64,000 nucleotides of DNA, taken from the NCBI RefSeq assembly GCF_012849555.1, contig NZ_CP051685.1:4030001-4094000 (forward strand), read 5' to 3'. Shown piece after piece: positions 56,675 to 64,000 of the stretch (the first letter of the stretch is position 1; every line of letters starts with the position of its first letter). Position numbers and translations under genes: made by a program. Below the pieces are notes generated by a model. The model was not told the origin of the DNA, searched no databases, and was given only the letters and a program-made list of their open reading frames with translations. This stretch comes from Massilia forsythiae (GTDB lineage: Bacteria > Pseudomonadota > Gammaproteobacteria > Burkholderiales > Burkholderiaceae_D).

Positions 56675-58777
56675 TTAAAACCGATACCGCACGTTCACCC
56701 GCACATTCCTCTCCACCCCCGGATTCACCCATACCGCGCTGTACGAACTGGCGTAATAACGCTTGTCGAACAGGTTCTCCACATCCAGCATCACCCGCAC
56801 CCGCGCCGACGGCGCATACGAGGCCACCAGCTTGGCCGTGGCGTAGGCCGGCAGCGTGAACCCGCTCGATTCGGCCACGTCTCCCATGCGCGCGCCCACC
56901 CAGGTGACGCCGCCGCCGACCATCGCCACCCCGCCGCCGAGCGCGAAGCGCGGCGTCACCAGCACGGTGGCGCCGTGGCGCGGCACGTTGGGAAAGCGGC
57001 TGCCGGTGAGGATGGTGTTGTCGCCCTTGGTGACCACGGCGTCGGTGTAGGCATACGCCAGCGACAGGCGCACGTCGCGTGCGATCTCGCCGGCCACGTC
57101 CAGTTCCACCCCCTTGCTGGCGACTTCGCCGGCCGGGATCGAGTAATCGGTGTCGCGCGGATCGTAGGTCAGCACGTTCTTCTTGGCGATGCGGTACAGC
57201 GCCAGCGTCGTGCTGAGCTTGCCGTCGGCGCGCTCGGCCTTGACGCCGATTTCATGGGCGCGGCTGCTCTCGGCCGGAAAGGCCCGGTTGTCCAGGCCGA
57301 TGCCGCTGTTGGGACGGAAGCCGCGGGCCGCGCTGGCATACAGCGACAGCGTCGGCAGCGGTTGATACACCAAGCCGGCGCGCGGGCTGGCGGCGCTCAG
57401 CGACTGGTCGCTGGTGCGGCCGAAGCGGCGGTTGGCGACGCTTTGCTCGTAGCCGTCGCGGCGCAGGCCGAGCAGGGCTTTCCAGCGGCGCGACAGGTCG
57501 ACCTGGTCCTGCACGTACAGCGCATGCGCACGCTGCGCTTCGCGCGTCGAGAACGACAGCGCCAGCGGCGCCGCCACGCCGCCGTACACCGGCTGGTAGA
57601 TGTCGATCGCGTACGGGTTGGCGGCCGACGGATTGCGGCGCAGCTGGATGCGGTCGTCGTCGAAGCGGTAGGCGTCGGCACCGAGCAGCACGTGGTGCGC
57701 GACGGTGCCGGTGGCGATCGTGCCGACCGCCTCGATGCGCCCGGAGCGGTCCAGCGCATGCCAGTCGTTGTAGCGGTGCTGGCGCCGTGCCGTGCGGCCG
57801 TCCGCCCCAATGTCGTTCAGCTCGGTGGAGTAGCCGCGCAACGCGCTGTCGCGGTAGGACAGGCCGGCCTGCAGCGACCAGTCGCGATGCAGTTCGTGGC
57901 GCAGGAACAGCTGGTGCCCGACCGAGCGGATGGCGACCTTGCCGTCGTCCGGCTCGCCCAGGAAGCGCGAATTCGGGATCAGGCCCAGCACGCCGTCCAC
58001 CGCGACCACGCCGCGGTCGAACGGCGCGCGCTGCTTCACCGCTTCGATCTCGTACGACAGCGTGGTGGCGTCGCCGAGCAGCCACAGGAACGACGGCGCC
58101 AGCAGCGTACGTTCGCTGTCCACGTGGTCGCGGAAGCTGCCGCCCTGTTCATGGGCCGCGTTCAGGCGGTAGGCGGCCGTTTGGCCGAGCGGGCCGCTCA
58201 GGTCGACGGCGGCGCGCCGGGTGGCGTGGCTGCCGATGCCGGCATCGACCACGTAGGCCGGCGTGAAGGACGGTTTTTTTGTGACGATGTTGACGGTGCC
58301 GCCCGGCTCGCCGCGCCCGTACAGCGCCGACGCCGGACCTTTCAGGATCTCGATGCTTTCCGTGTTCGCGCCGTCGCGCAGGCCGTTGTAGCCGCGGCTG
58401 GAATTGAAGCCGTTGACCAGGTAGTCCGAGCCGAAGTTCGGATCGCCGGTAAAGCCGCGCAGCGCGTAGCTGTCCCACAGCCCGCCCAGGTTGCTCTGGC
58501 GCGAGACGCCGCTGGCCAGGTCGAGCGCATCGGCCAGTGTGGTGGCGCCGGCGTCGGCCAAGAGGTCGGCGGTGAGCACGCGCACGCTCTGCGGCAGATC
58601 TGCGAGCGCGGTGTCGGTCTTGGTGGCGCCGGCGGCGGACAGGCTGCGGTAATCCTGGCGCCGGCCTTCGACCACGACTTGCTGGTCTTGCGCGGCGGCG
58701 ATTGATGGGCAGGCGGCGGTGAGGGACAGGGCGAGTGCGCCGAAGCGCACGGTGAGGCAGGTGGAGCTTGGAATCAT
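56675..58777 (-). CDS. TonB-dependent siderophore-type receptor
   Basis: A 700-residue outer-membrane receptor. A signal peptide (about residues 1-29, ending PSIAAAQ) is followed by a plug (LPQSVRVLTADLLADAGATT, DSYALRGFTGDPNFGSDYLV, LKGPASALYGRGEPGGTVNI, typical of siderophore receptors) and a barrel ending with the C-terminal aromatic strand NVRVNVRYRF. The start is at 58777; a TTG lies six bases upstream. On the same strand and upstream is a ModA-like binding protein. A truncated duplicate of the first part of this gene lies at 62130-62466. No Fur box was recognised upstream. The ligand is unknown. Confidence 0.93.
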   Translation of the reverse strand: MIPSSTCLTVRFGALALSLTAACPSIAAAQDQQVVVEGRRQDYRSLSAAGATKTDTALADLPQSVRVLTADLLADAGATTLADALDLASGVSRQSNLGGLWDSYALRGFTGDPNFGSDYLVNGFNSSRGYNGLRDGANTESIEILKGPASALYGRGEPGGTVNIVTKKPSFTPAYVVDAGIGSHATRRAAVDLSGPLGQTAAYRLNAAHEQGGSFRDHVDSERTLLAPSFLWLLGDATTLSYEIEAVKQRAPFDRGVVAVDGVLGLIPNSRFLGEPDDGKVAIRSVGHQLFLRHELHRDWSLQAGLSYRDSALRGYSTELNDIGADGRTARRQHRYNDWHALDRSGRIEAVGTIATGTVAHHVLLGADAYRFDDDRIQLRRNPSAANPYAIDIYQPVYGGVAAPLALSFSTREAQRAHALYVQDQVDLSRRWKALLGLRRDGYEQSVANRRFGRTSDQSLSAASPRAGLVYQPLPTLSLYASAARGFRPNSGIGLDNRAFPAESSRAHEIGVKAERADGKLSTTLALYRIAKKNVLTYDPRDTDYSIPAGEVASKGVELDVAGEIARDVRLSLAYAYTDAVVTKGDNTILTGSRFPNVPRHGATVLVTPRFALGGGVAMVGGGVTWVGARMGDVAESSGFTLPAYATAKLVASYAPSARVRVMLDVENLFDKRYYASSYSAVWVNPGVERNVRVNVRYRF

Positions 58778-58961
58778 CGGCAAGAAGCGGGCGCCGGCAT
58801 CGGGGCGGGCGCCTGTTGTTCACTATCTGTCTGAAAAGGGGCGACAGTATTGCATACCCGGCCGGGCGGCCAGCCGTTTCGTGGCGGCGACTAGAGTGCC
58901 CGGCAGCGTTTCTTCCTGCGTATCGAAACGACAGGAATCGACAGCCGGGCCGTTTTCTACA

Positions 58962-59717
58962 TCATTCCGGCTCCAGGCCGGCGGACTTGAGGATCGCCTT
59001 GGCCGCCGGCGACGTCAGCGCCTCGACGAAGGTGCGCGCCGCATCGTGCGCCTTGCCGTGGCTGGCGACGCCGGCCGCGAACACGGTCGGCACTTGCACG
59101 CCCTCCGGCACCGGCCCCACCAGCTCGGCCGCCGGCTCCATCAGGATTTCGCTGATCTGCGTGAGCGCCAGCTCCGCTTCGCCGCGTACGACGGCTTCCG
59201 GCGCCGTGCCCTTGTGGACCAGCACCGTCTTGGCGCGCATGGCGTCGCCGATCTCCAGCCGCGCAAAGATGTCGTGCAACTGCTTGCCGGTCGCGCCTTG
59301 CGCGGTGTAGGCGATCGATGCCGCCGCCAGCAGGCTGCGCCTGAAGCCGTCCGCCGTGCCGATCGCGGGCTGCGGCGCCCCCTTTTTCACGGCGACGCCG
59401 AGCCGGCTCTTCGCCACCGTCACGAGGCTGGCGCCATCGAGCTTGCCCTTGCCGGCCAGGTCGTCGAGCGCCTGCCGGGTGAGGACCGCCACGTCGACCG
59501 GCGCACCGCCGGCGATCGCCGCCTGCAGTTCGCCGGTGGTCGCCATGCGCAGGATGACCTTGTTGCCGCTGGATTGCTCGTAGGCGGGAACGATGCGGGC
59601 CAGCGCGGCCCTGGCGGCGACCGTGCTGTAGACGACGAGGTCGGCGGCCCGGGCCGGTGCGGTGCCGGCGGCGAGGATGACGGCGGATGCTGCTGCGGCG
59701 CTGACGAGATTTCGCAT
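58962..59717 (-). CDS. ModA-like periplasmic substrate-binding protein
   Basis: A 251-residue protein with a signal peptide (VSAAAASAVILAAGTAPARA) and a molybdate-binding-protein-like fold: LVVYSTVAARAALARIVPAY, ATTGELQAAIAGGAPVDVAV, TAPEAVVRGEAELALTQISE. Proteins of this type bind oxyanions or other small ligands; the usual modB/modC genes are absent here. The start at 59717 has GGAG at a good distance. It lies upstream of the TonB receptor on the same strand. A mutated, shortened copy is at 62500-63018, which shows this module was duplicated. Confidence 0.87.
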   Translation of the reverse strand: MRNLVSAAAASAVILAAGTAPARAADLVVYSTVAARAALARIVPAYEQSSGNKVILRMATTGELQAAIAGGAPVDVAVLTRQALDDLAGKGKLDGASLVTVAKSRLGVAVKKGAPQPAIGTADGFRRSLLAAASIAYTAQGATGKQLHDIFARLEIGDAMRAKTVLVHKGTAPEAVVRGEAELALTQISEILMEPAAELVGPVPEGVQVPTVFAAGVASHGKAHDAARTFVEALTSPAAKAILKSAGLEPE

Positions 59718-59774
59718 TCGCTTCTCCAAAATAAGGTATCGATCGTGACGACGCACACCGGGTATCCCGGACAG

Positions 59775-61142
59775 TCAAACCACCGCGGCGCTGGATGATG
59801 CGGGCCGCCGCGCAAGCAGATCGGACAGGCGTCGAAGACCCGCCTGCAAGCGCACACGGTCCTGGATGCTGCCCAGCGAGATCCGGATCGCGTTGACGAC
59901 TTCGCTGCCGGTGGCGAAGGCCTGCGCCGGCGTGACCGCGATGCCCTCGCTGTCGGCGGCATGCGCCAGCTGCTCAGCGTTCCAATGCGCCGGCAGCGCC
60001 AGCCACACATGCAGCCCATCGCCGGTGCCGCCGTAGTATCCCGCCAGGATATCGCGCGCCATGCGCTGGCGCAGGCGCGCCTCGCTGCGTACGCCTGCCA
60101 TCAAGCTGCCGGCGGAACCGTCGAGGATCCATTGCGTGGCCAGCAGCGCCGTCAACGGCGCGGCCATCAGCGCGAAGGATCGCAGCGCGTCCAGGAAACG
60201 CTCGCGTTCGTGCGCATCGCGTATCAGCACGAAAGCGACCCGCAAGCCGGGCGTCAGGCATTTCGACAGGGTCGAGATGTAGACCACCCGCTCCGGGGCG
60301 AACGTGGCGATCGGCGGCGGTGCGGCGTCGGCCAGCAGCCAGTAGGGATCGTCCTCGACGATGCGTACGTCGTAGCGCCTAGCGATGGCGGCGAGTTCCT
60401 GGCGCCGGTGTGCCGGCATGGTGACGGTTGTCGGATTCTGCAGGGTCGGATTGAGGTAGACCAGCCCGGGCCGGTGCCGGCGGCACGCTCGCTCGAGCAT
60501 CGCGGGCACCATCCCGTGTTCGTCCGCCTGCACCGCGACGACGTGCCGGCCGAACTGGGTCGCCGCGGCGCACAAGCCGGGATAACTCACCGGCTCCGCC
60601 AGGATGACGGCGCCGGGCGCCGTCAGCGCAAGGATCGATGCGGCGATGGCCGCCTGCGCACCCGGGCAGACCACGAGCTGCCGAGCATCCAGCGGTCCGA
60701 ACACCGGTTCGAGCCATCTGGCGCCGGCCTGGCGGTCGGCATCGCTGCCCCCGCCCGCGTGGTACGTCATCAGCAACGCACCGTCTGCCCGCATCAGCAC
60801 TTGCGCCAACCCCTGCTTCAGCAGGTCGTCGAAGTCCACGCCATGCGGCGGCGGCGGGGTGTTCATGCTCAGGTCGAGCACCGAGCTCAATTCGGCTTTC
60901 GGCGCCGCGACGTACGTGCCGCGCGCGCCGCGGCCCTCCAGCAGGTTGCGGCGCCGGGCTTCGTCGTAGGCGCGCGTGATCGTGGTCAGGTCGACGTCCA
61001 GTTGCGCCGCCAGCCGGCGCTGCGGCGGCAGGCGGTCGCCCGGCGACAACGACCCGTCCGCCACCGCCGCCTGCAGGGCATCGGCGATCTGCAGGAAACG
61101 CGGTCCGCCGTGCACGGCCAGGCGCGGCAACCAGGTCGGCAT
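59775..61142 (-). CDS. MocR-type regulator (GntR HTH plus aminotransferase domain)
   Basis: A 455-residue MocR/PdxR-family transcription factor. Residues 1 to about 75 are a GntR winged helix (ALQAAVADGSLSPGDRLPPQ, LDVDLTTITRAYDEARRRNL). The rest is a fold-type I aminotransferase domain with VCPGAQAAIAASILAL, VEDDPYWLLAD and the PLP lysine in STLSKCLTPGLRVAF. GAGGAA five bases before ATG 61142 fixes the start against a TTG at 61166. It is upstream of the binding-protein and TonB-receptor genes on the same strand, and may regulate them; that is inference from position. Confidence 0.93.
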   Translation of the reverse strand: MPTWLPRLAVHGGPRFLQIADALQAAVADGSLSPGDRLPPQRRLAAQLDVDLTTITRAYDEARRRNLLEGRGARGTYVAAPKAELSSVLDLSMNTPPPPHGVDFDDLLKQGLAQVLMRADGALLMTYHAGGGSDADRQAGARWLEPVFGPLDARQLVVCPGAQAAIAASILALTAPGAVILAEPVSYPGLCAAATQFGRHVVAVQADEHGMVPAMLERACRRHRPGLVYLNPTLQNPTTVTMPAHRRQELAAIARRYDVRIVEDDPYWLLADAAPPPIATFAPERVVYISTLSKCLTPGLRVAFVLIRDAHERERFLDALRSFALMAAPLTALLATQWILDGSAGSLMAGVRSEARLRQRMARDILAGYYGGTGDGLHVWLALPAHWNAEQLAHAADSEGIAVTPAQAFATGSEVVNAIRISLGSIQDRVRLQAGLRRLSDLLARRPASSSAAVV

Positions 61143-61300
61143 ATGTTCCTCTTGGTTGGTCTTCAACTAGGACACTTTGTCCCGATGTATGGAAATTGCT
61201 TTCAAGTAGTATGCCTCAATGTAGCGGTTGGAGCAGCGTGTCGGGGCAGTGCGCCTCACGATCGAAAGTGTCAAGTAATAGCCTGGAAATACGTAAAAAA

Positions 61301-61522
61301 ATGGATTGGATTCCCATCGTCTTCGTGACGTTCAAGGCGCTCGTGCTGGTCACGGGTATGTTTTTCGCCATCAAGTGGCATTACGACCAGGGGAAGAAGG
61401 GCAGGGAGAAGGAACGGCGCGCGGTGCTGCGGTCGGGGGTGCAGGTGGCCGTGGTGTTCGTGGTGTTGCTGGTGGGGCTGGGGTTTGCGACTTTTGCCAT
61501 GATCAGATGGCTGGGTATGTGA
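61301..61522 (+). CDS. Small two-helix membrane protein
   Basis: A 73-residue protein with two hydrophobic segments (IPIVFVTFKALVLVTGMFFA and QVAVVFVVLLVGLGFATFAM) around a basic loop (DQGKKGREKERRAVLR), so a probable inner-membrane hairpin. It is not a recognised family. It is divergent from the MocR gene; the ribosome-binding site is weak. The reading frame is open upstream to 61196 but that part looks unlike protein. Confidence 0.6.
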   Translation: MDWIPIVFVTFKALVLVTGMFFAIKWHYDQGKKGREKERRAVLRSGVQVAVVFVVLLVGLGFATFAMIRWLGM

Positions 61523-61572
61523 GCGTAGGGGGGCAGGCAGGTGTTTCGGCTGCATGTCACGCTTTTCCGATT

Positions 61573-61926
61573 CTACTTGCTGTGCTTTGCTAGGATCGTT
61601 TGTAGGCCTGGCACCGCTACACCTGTTGAGTGACGGTAAAAGATATGAGCAGATAACCCAGCCAGCGCTTTTTGCAGCCCGTTGCTGCCATACTCTTCCC
61701 GTATCCGATCAAGGAAGTAATCTGTCGCGTCAAGCGTCAACGCTCGACGGTAGCGTTCGCCATTGAGCATGTGGCGCAGGGAACGAATAGTCATGTTTGC
61801 CGAGTTAGAATTGAGTCCGTAAGCACGCACTAGGTCATCCCTACCCTTTGTCAAGGTAATATCCCCACGATCCACCTGTCGAGTAACCTCAAAAATTTCC
61901 TCCAAAATTTCCTGACTTAGTTTCAT
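61573..61926 (-). CDS. Small helical protein resembling the N-domain of some HNH endonucleases
   Basis: A 117-residue product starting MKLSQEILEEIFEVTRQVDR. The segment LVRAYGLNSNSANMTIRSLR followed by HMLNGERYRRALTLDATDYF and FLDRIREEYGSNGLQKAL resembles an N-terminal helical domain found in front of HNH nucleases; this is from memory, not a search. No HNH domain follows, so it may be a stand-alone or truncated form. Its GC content is lower than the surroundings, and it abuts the decayed TonB/binding-protein copy, suggesting an inserted or rearranged segment. Confidence 0.5.
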   Translation of the reverse strand: MKLSQEILEEIFEVTRQVDRGDITLTKGRDDLVRAYGLNSNSANMTIRSLRHMLNGERYRRALTLDATDYFLDRIREEYGSNGLQKALAGLSAHIFYRHSTGVAVPGLQTILAKHSK

Positions 61927-62129
61927 CACACTCTTCCTAGTTTTATATGCTCTGTAAGGCGTTTTCCGCTGAGTTAGCGCGGCGACAAGCCGCTTTCGCT
62001 CAAAGCGCGTTGCGTGGCCTTGATACCGCTCGCTTTCTTTATATTTTACGTCGTTGATGTCATGGATGGAGCTTGAGAATCTGCATCGTTGATTGCGTGC
62101 TGGAATAAGTCCGGGAAATTCGGATCGTC

Positions 62130-62466
62130 GGCGTCCACCACATACGATGGCGGAAAAGCCGGCTTCCTGGTGACGATGTTGACGGTGCCGCCCGGTTCGC
62201 CGCGTCCGTACAGCGCCGACGCCGGGCCCTTCAGGATCTCGATGCTTTCCGTGTTGGCGCCGTCGCGCAGGCCGTTGTAGCCGCGGCTGGAATTGAAGCC
62301 GTTGACCAGGTAGTCGGAGCCGAAGTTGGCGTCGCCGGTGAAGCCGCGCAGCGCATAGCTGTCCCACAGGCGGCCCAAGTCGCTCTGGCGTGAGACGCCG
62401 CTGGCCAGATCGAGCGCATCGGCCAGCGTGGTGGCGCCGGCGGCGGATAGGCCGCGGTAATCCTGG
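62130..62466 (-). pseudogene. Truncated duplicate of the TonB receptor gene
   Basis: Closely matches the plug region of the receptor gene at 56675-58777 (about 58240-58658). It lacks the signal peptide and N-terminus, carries an 81-base internal deletion (a 14-base direct repeat TGGTGGCGCCGGCG in the intact gene brackets it), and diverges after YVVDAD into unrelated sequence ending at 62046. No start codon context remains. The barrel is missing, so it cannot be functional. Confidence 0.85.
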
Positions 62467-62499
62467 TGACAGGAATCGGCAGGCGGGCGGCTTTCTACA

Positions 62500-63018
62500 T
62501 CATTCCGGCTCCAGGCCGGCGGACTTGAGGATCGCCTTGGCCGAGGGCGACGTCAGCGCTTCCACGAACGCGCGCGTCGCATCGTGCGCCTTACCGTGGC
62601 TGGCGACGCCGGCCGCGAACACGATCGGAACCTGCATGCCTTCGGGCACCGGTCCGACCAGCTGGGCGGCCGGTTCCATCAGGATTTCGCGGATCTGCAT
62701 GAGCGCCAGTTCCGCCTCGCCGCGAACGACCGCTTCCGGCGCCATGCCCTTGCTGGCCAGGTCGTCGAGCGCTTGCCTGGTGAGGATGGCCACGTCGACC
62801 GGGGCGCCGCCGGCGATCGACGCCTGTAGTTCGCCCGTCGTGCCCATGCCTAGGGTGACCTTGTTGCCGCTGGATTGCTCGTAGGCGGGAACGATCCGGG
62901 CCAGGGCGGCTTTGGCGGCGACGGTGCTTTAGACGATGAGGTCGGCGGCCTGGGCCTGTGGGGAGCCGGCAGCAAGGATAAAGGCAGATGCCATTGCGAC
63001 GATAATGAAGTTCCGCAT
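62500..63018 (-). pseudogene. Decayed duplicate of the ModA-like binding-protein gene
   Basis: Copy of the gene at 58962-59717. The signal peptide is present (MRNFIIVAMASAFILAAGSP) but codon 26 or so, TAC in the intact copy, is TAA here (62939-62941), stopping translation just after DLIV. In addition 237 bases (79 codons) are missing in frame. The deletion ends coincide with an 8-base direct repeat TGCCCTTG at 59207 and 59444 of the intact gene, spaced exactly 237 bases. A downstream ATG could only give a fragment. Confidence 0.88.
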
Positions 63019-63123
63019 TCGCTTTTCCCGAACGAGGCGCTCACAATGAGATTGACAAACAACCGGGTTGCGCTCGGCCTTCAGCTCCCGCAGACACGAG
63101 CGGGTCTCATACCGCGCGTGGCA

Positions 63124-64000
63124 TCACGGCCATCTGAGCCAGCCTTGCTCGGCCACCTTGCCTGTCTTGTCCTTGGCGTACAAGGTCACCGATTTCATCT
63201 CCGAGACCTTCAATCCACGCGGGATCAGAAACTCGTACTGGCCCTGGTAGCGGTTGCGGAAGTTGCGCGTTGCTAACAGCTTATTCACGTCGATATATTC
63301 CGCAATCAGAAATTCGAATACCAAGCCAAAATTGTGATCATCGGTGGCCCACTCGATCGCGCCACCCTTGTGAGACGTGGTCGAAACCATTCCTCCGGGC
63401 GAAGAATTACTGTGCGTGTGTGCTAACACGCCGTAAAACGAAACGTCTGGATCGCCCGGCTTGGGCGGCACGTCCTGGCGTACGAACCTTTGTAATGAAT
63501 CGGCCTTTACGTTGATGCCCGTGCCGCGATAGACCCTGATCGGGGTCTTGGGCTTGGCAAGATATTCCTGGAAGTAGATTTCATCGGATTCGTGAACCTC
63601 ACCCAGGTCAGCCCTTTGCCGCTGCAACAGCTCATGTTCGGCCATCATATCGCGCAGGCGATCCGCCTTTTTCGCGGCCGACCAGCGCAAGCCCCCTTTC
63701 AACTGGACGATGCCCTTGCTCGGTCTGGACGGCGCGGAGGCCGGTAGCGCTGCCGGCAATCCGGTCACAGCCAGCTTGCCCATGCGGTCGGCCTCGGCCT
63801 CCAAAGCGTAATCTTCGACGACCGCGAGCCCGCCGCCATACGGATTCTGTACGCGGCCGGCGCGCTGCTGGACCACGTGCGCCAATTCATGGCCCAATAA
63901 TGCCTGGCCCTGCGGCGAGTGCGGATCATATTGTCCAGGCGCGAAATAGACATGGGAACCCAAAGTGAAGGCCAGCGCGCCGATGGCGCCTGCTTCCGGC
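63124..64000 (-). CDS. DUF4157 (eCIS-core) protein with ADP-ribosyltransferase-like domain (partial)
   Basis: The C-terminal 291 residues (stop included) are in the window; the start lies beyond 64000. The frame shows [20 protein letters not shown] and [12 protein letters not shown], with a later Glu in [11 protein letters not shown]: the HExxH...E core of DUF4157, a domain found in effectors and proteins of contractile injection systems and in polymorphic toxins. After a Pro/Ser-rich linker the last about 150 residues show [32 protein letters not shown], and [14 protein letters not shown], which resemble the R, STS and Q/E-x-E elements of ADP-ribosyltransferases. Toxin activity and delivery route are inferred. 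Confidence 0.75.
   Translation of the reverse strand, partial: PEAGAIGALAFTLGSHVYFAPGQYDPHSPQGQALLGHELAHVVQQRAGRVQNPYGGGLAVVEDYALEAEADRMGKLAVTGLPAALPASAPSRPSKGIVQLKGGLRWSAAKKADRLRDMMAEHELLQRQRADLGEVHESDEIYFQEYLAKPKTPIRVYRGTGINVKADSLQRFVRQDVPPKPGDPDVSFYGVLAHTHSNSSPGGMVSTTSHKGGAIEWATDDHNFGLVFEFLIAEYIDVNKLLATRNFRNRYQGQYEFLIPRGLKVSEMKSVTLYAKDKTGKVAEQGWLRWP

Noticed and set aside
58800..58960. Fur box upstream of the TonB siderophore-type receptor
   Set aside because: No GATAAT-type triple hexamer was found; only a loose CTGTC/GACAG inverted pair is present.

Overview
The window is GC-rich chromosomal DNA (codon third positions are mostly G or C) from what looks like a betaproteobacterium of the Oxalobacteraceae, Massilia/Duganella type. 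That placement is an inference from gene content and protein style: a glgBXCA set, a TssJ/TssL/TssM-type T6SS, OsmC-YcaO and metE/metR. No rRNA, tRNA, CRISPR array, phage or intact insertion sequence was seen.

Layout. 1-6066 (minus): glycogen operon glgB-glgX-glgC-glgA, with glgA cut by the window edge. 6067-6561: non-coding spacer. 6562-7353 (plus): orphan HNH-like protein. 7447-9126 (minus): unknown protein with hydrophobic glycine-rich segments. 9206-11493 (minus): amino-acid-type ABC genes, one a fusion of solute-binding protein and permease, with no ATPase gene beside them. 11656-17507 (plus): an unknown protein followed by a 1733-residue, extremely Ala-rich protein. 17767-42059 (plus): one nearly gapless type VI secretion operon, tssB-tssC-hcp-tssE-tssF-tssG-clpV-vgrG-MORN protein-PAAR-like (DUF4280), then a five-gene insert (tiny membrane protein, solute-binding protein, two degenerate SDF symporters leading into tssJ), tssK-tssL-tssM, a formyltransferase-like gene, and tssA.

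42072-46117 (minus): a TonB-dependent receptor and a secreted histidine acid phosphatase (HAE type) that overlap. Upstream is a promoter whose spacing matches a classical Pho box, which suggests a phosphate-starvation scavenging unit. 46231-49441 (minus): catalase-like protein, unknown protein and DyP peroxidase in tight order. 49651-50856 (minus): cysteine desulfurase. 50973-54249: divergent metE/metR around a strong palindrome. 54268-56472 (plus): OsmC-YcaO fusion. 56518-56644: REP-like inverted repeats. 56675-61142 (minus): MocR-type regulator, ModA-like binding protein and TonB siderophore-type receptor. 61301-61522 (plus): small membrane protein. 61573-61926 (minus): small unknown protein. 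62130-63018: a decayed second copy of the binding-protein/TonB-receptor pair, with deletions between short direct repeats. 63124-64000 (minus): the C-terminal part of a DUF4157 (eCIS-core) protein that carries an ADP-ribosyltransferase-like toxin domain and runs off the window.

Most interesting are the formyltransferase and transport genes inside the T6SS operon, the giant Ala-rich protein beside it, the Pho-box promoter, and the DUF4157-ART protein at the right edge.
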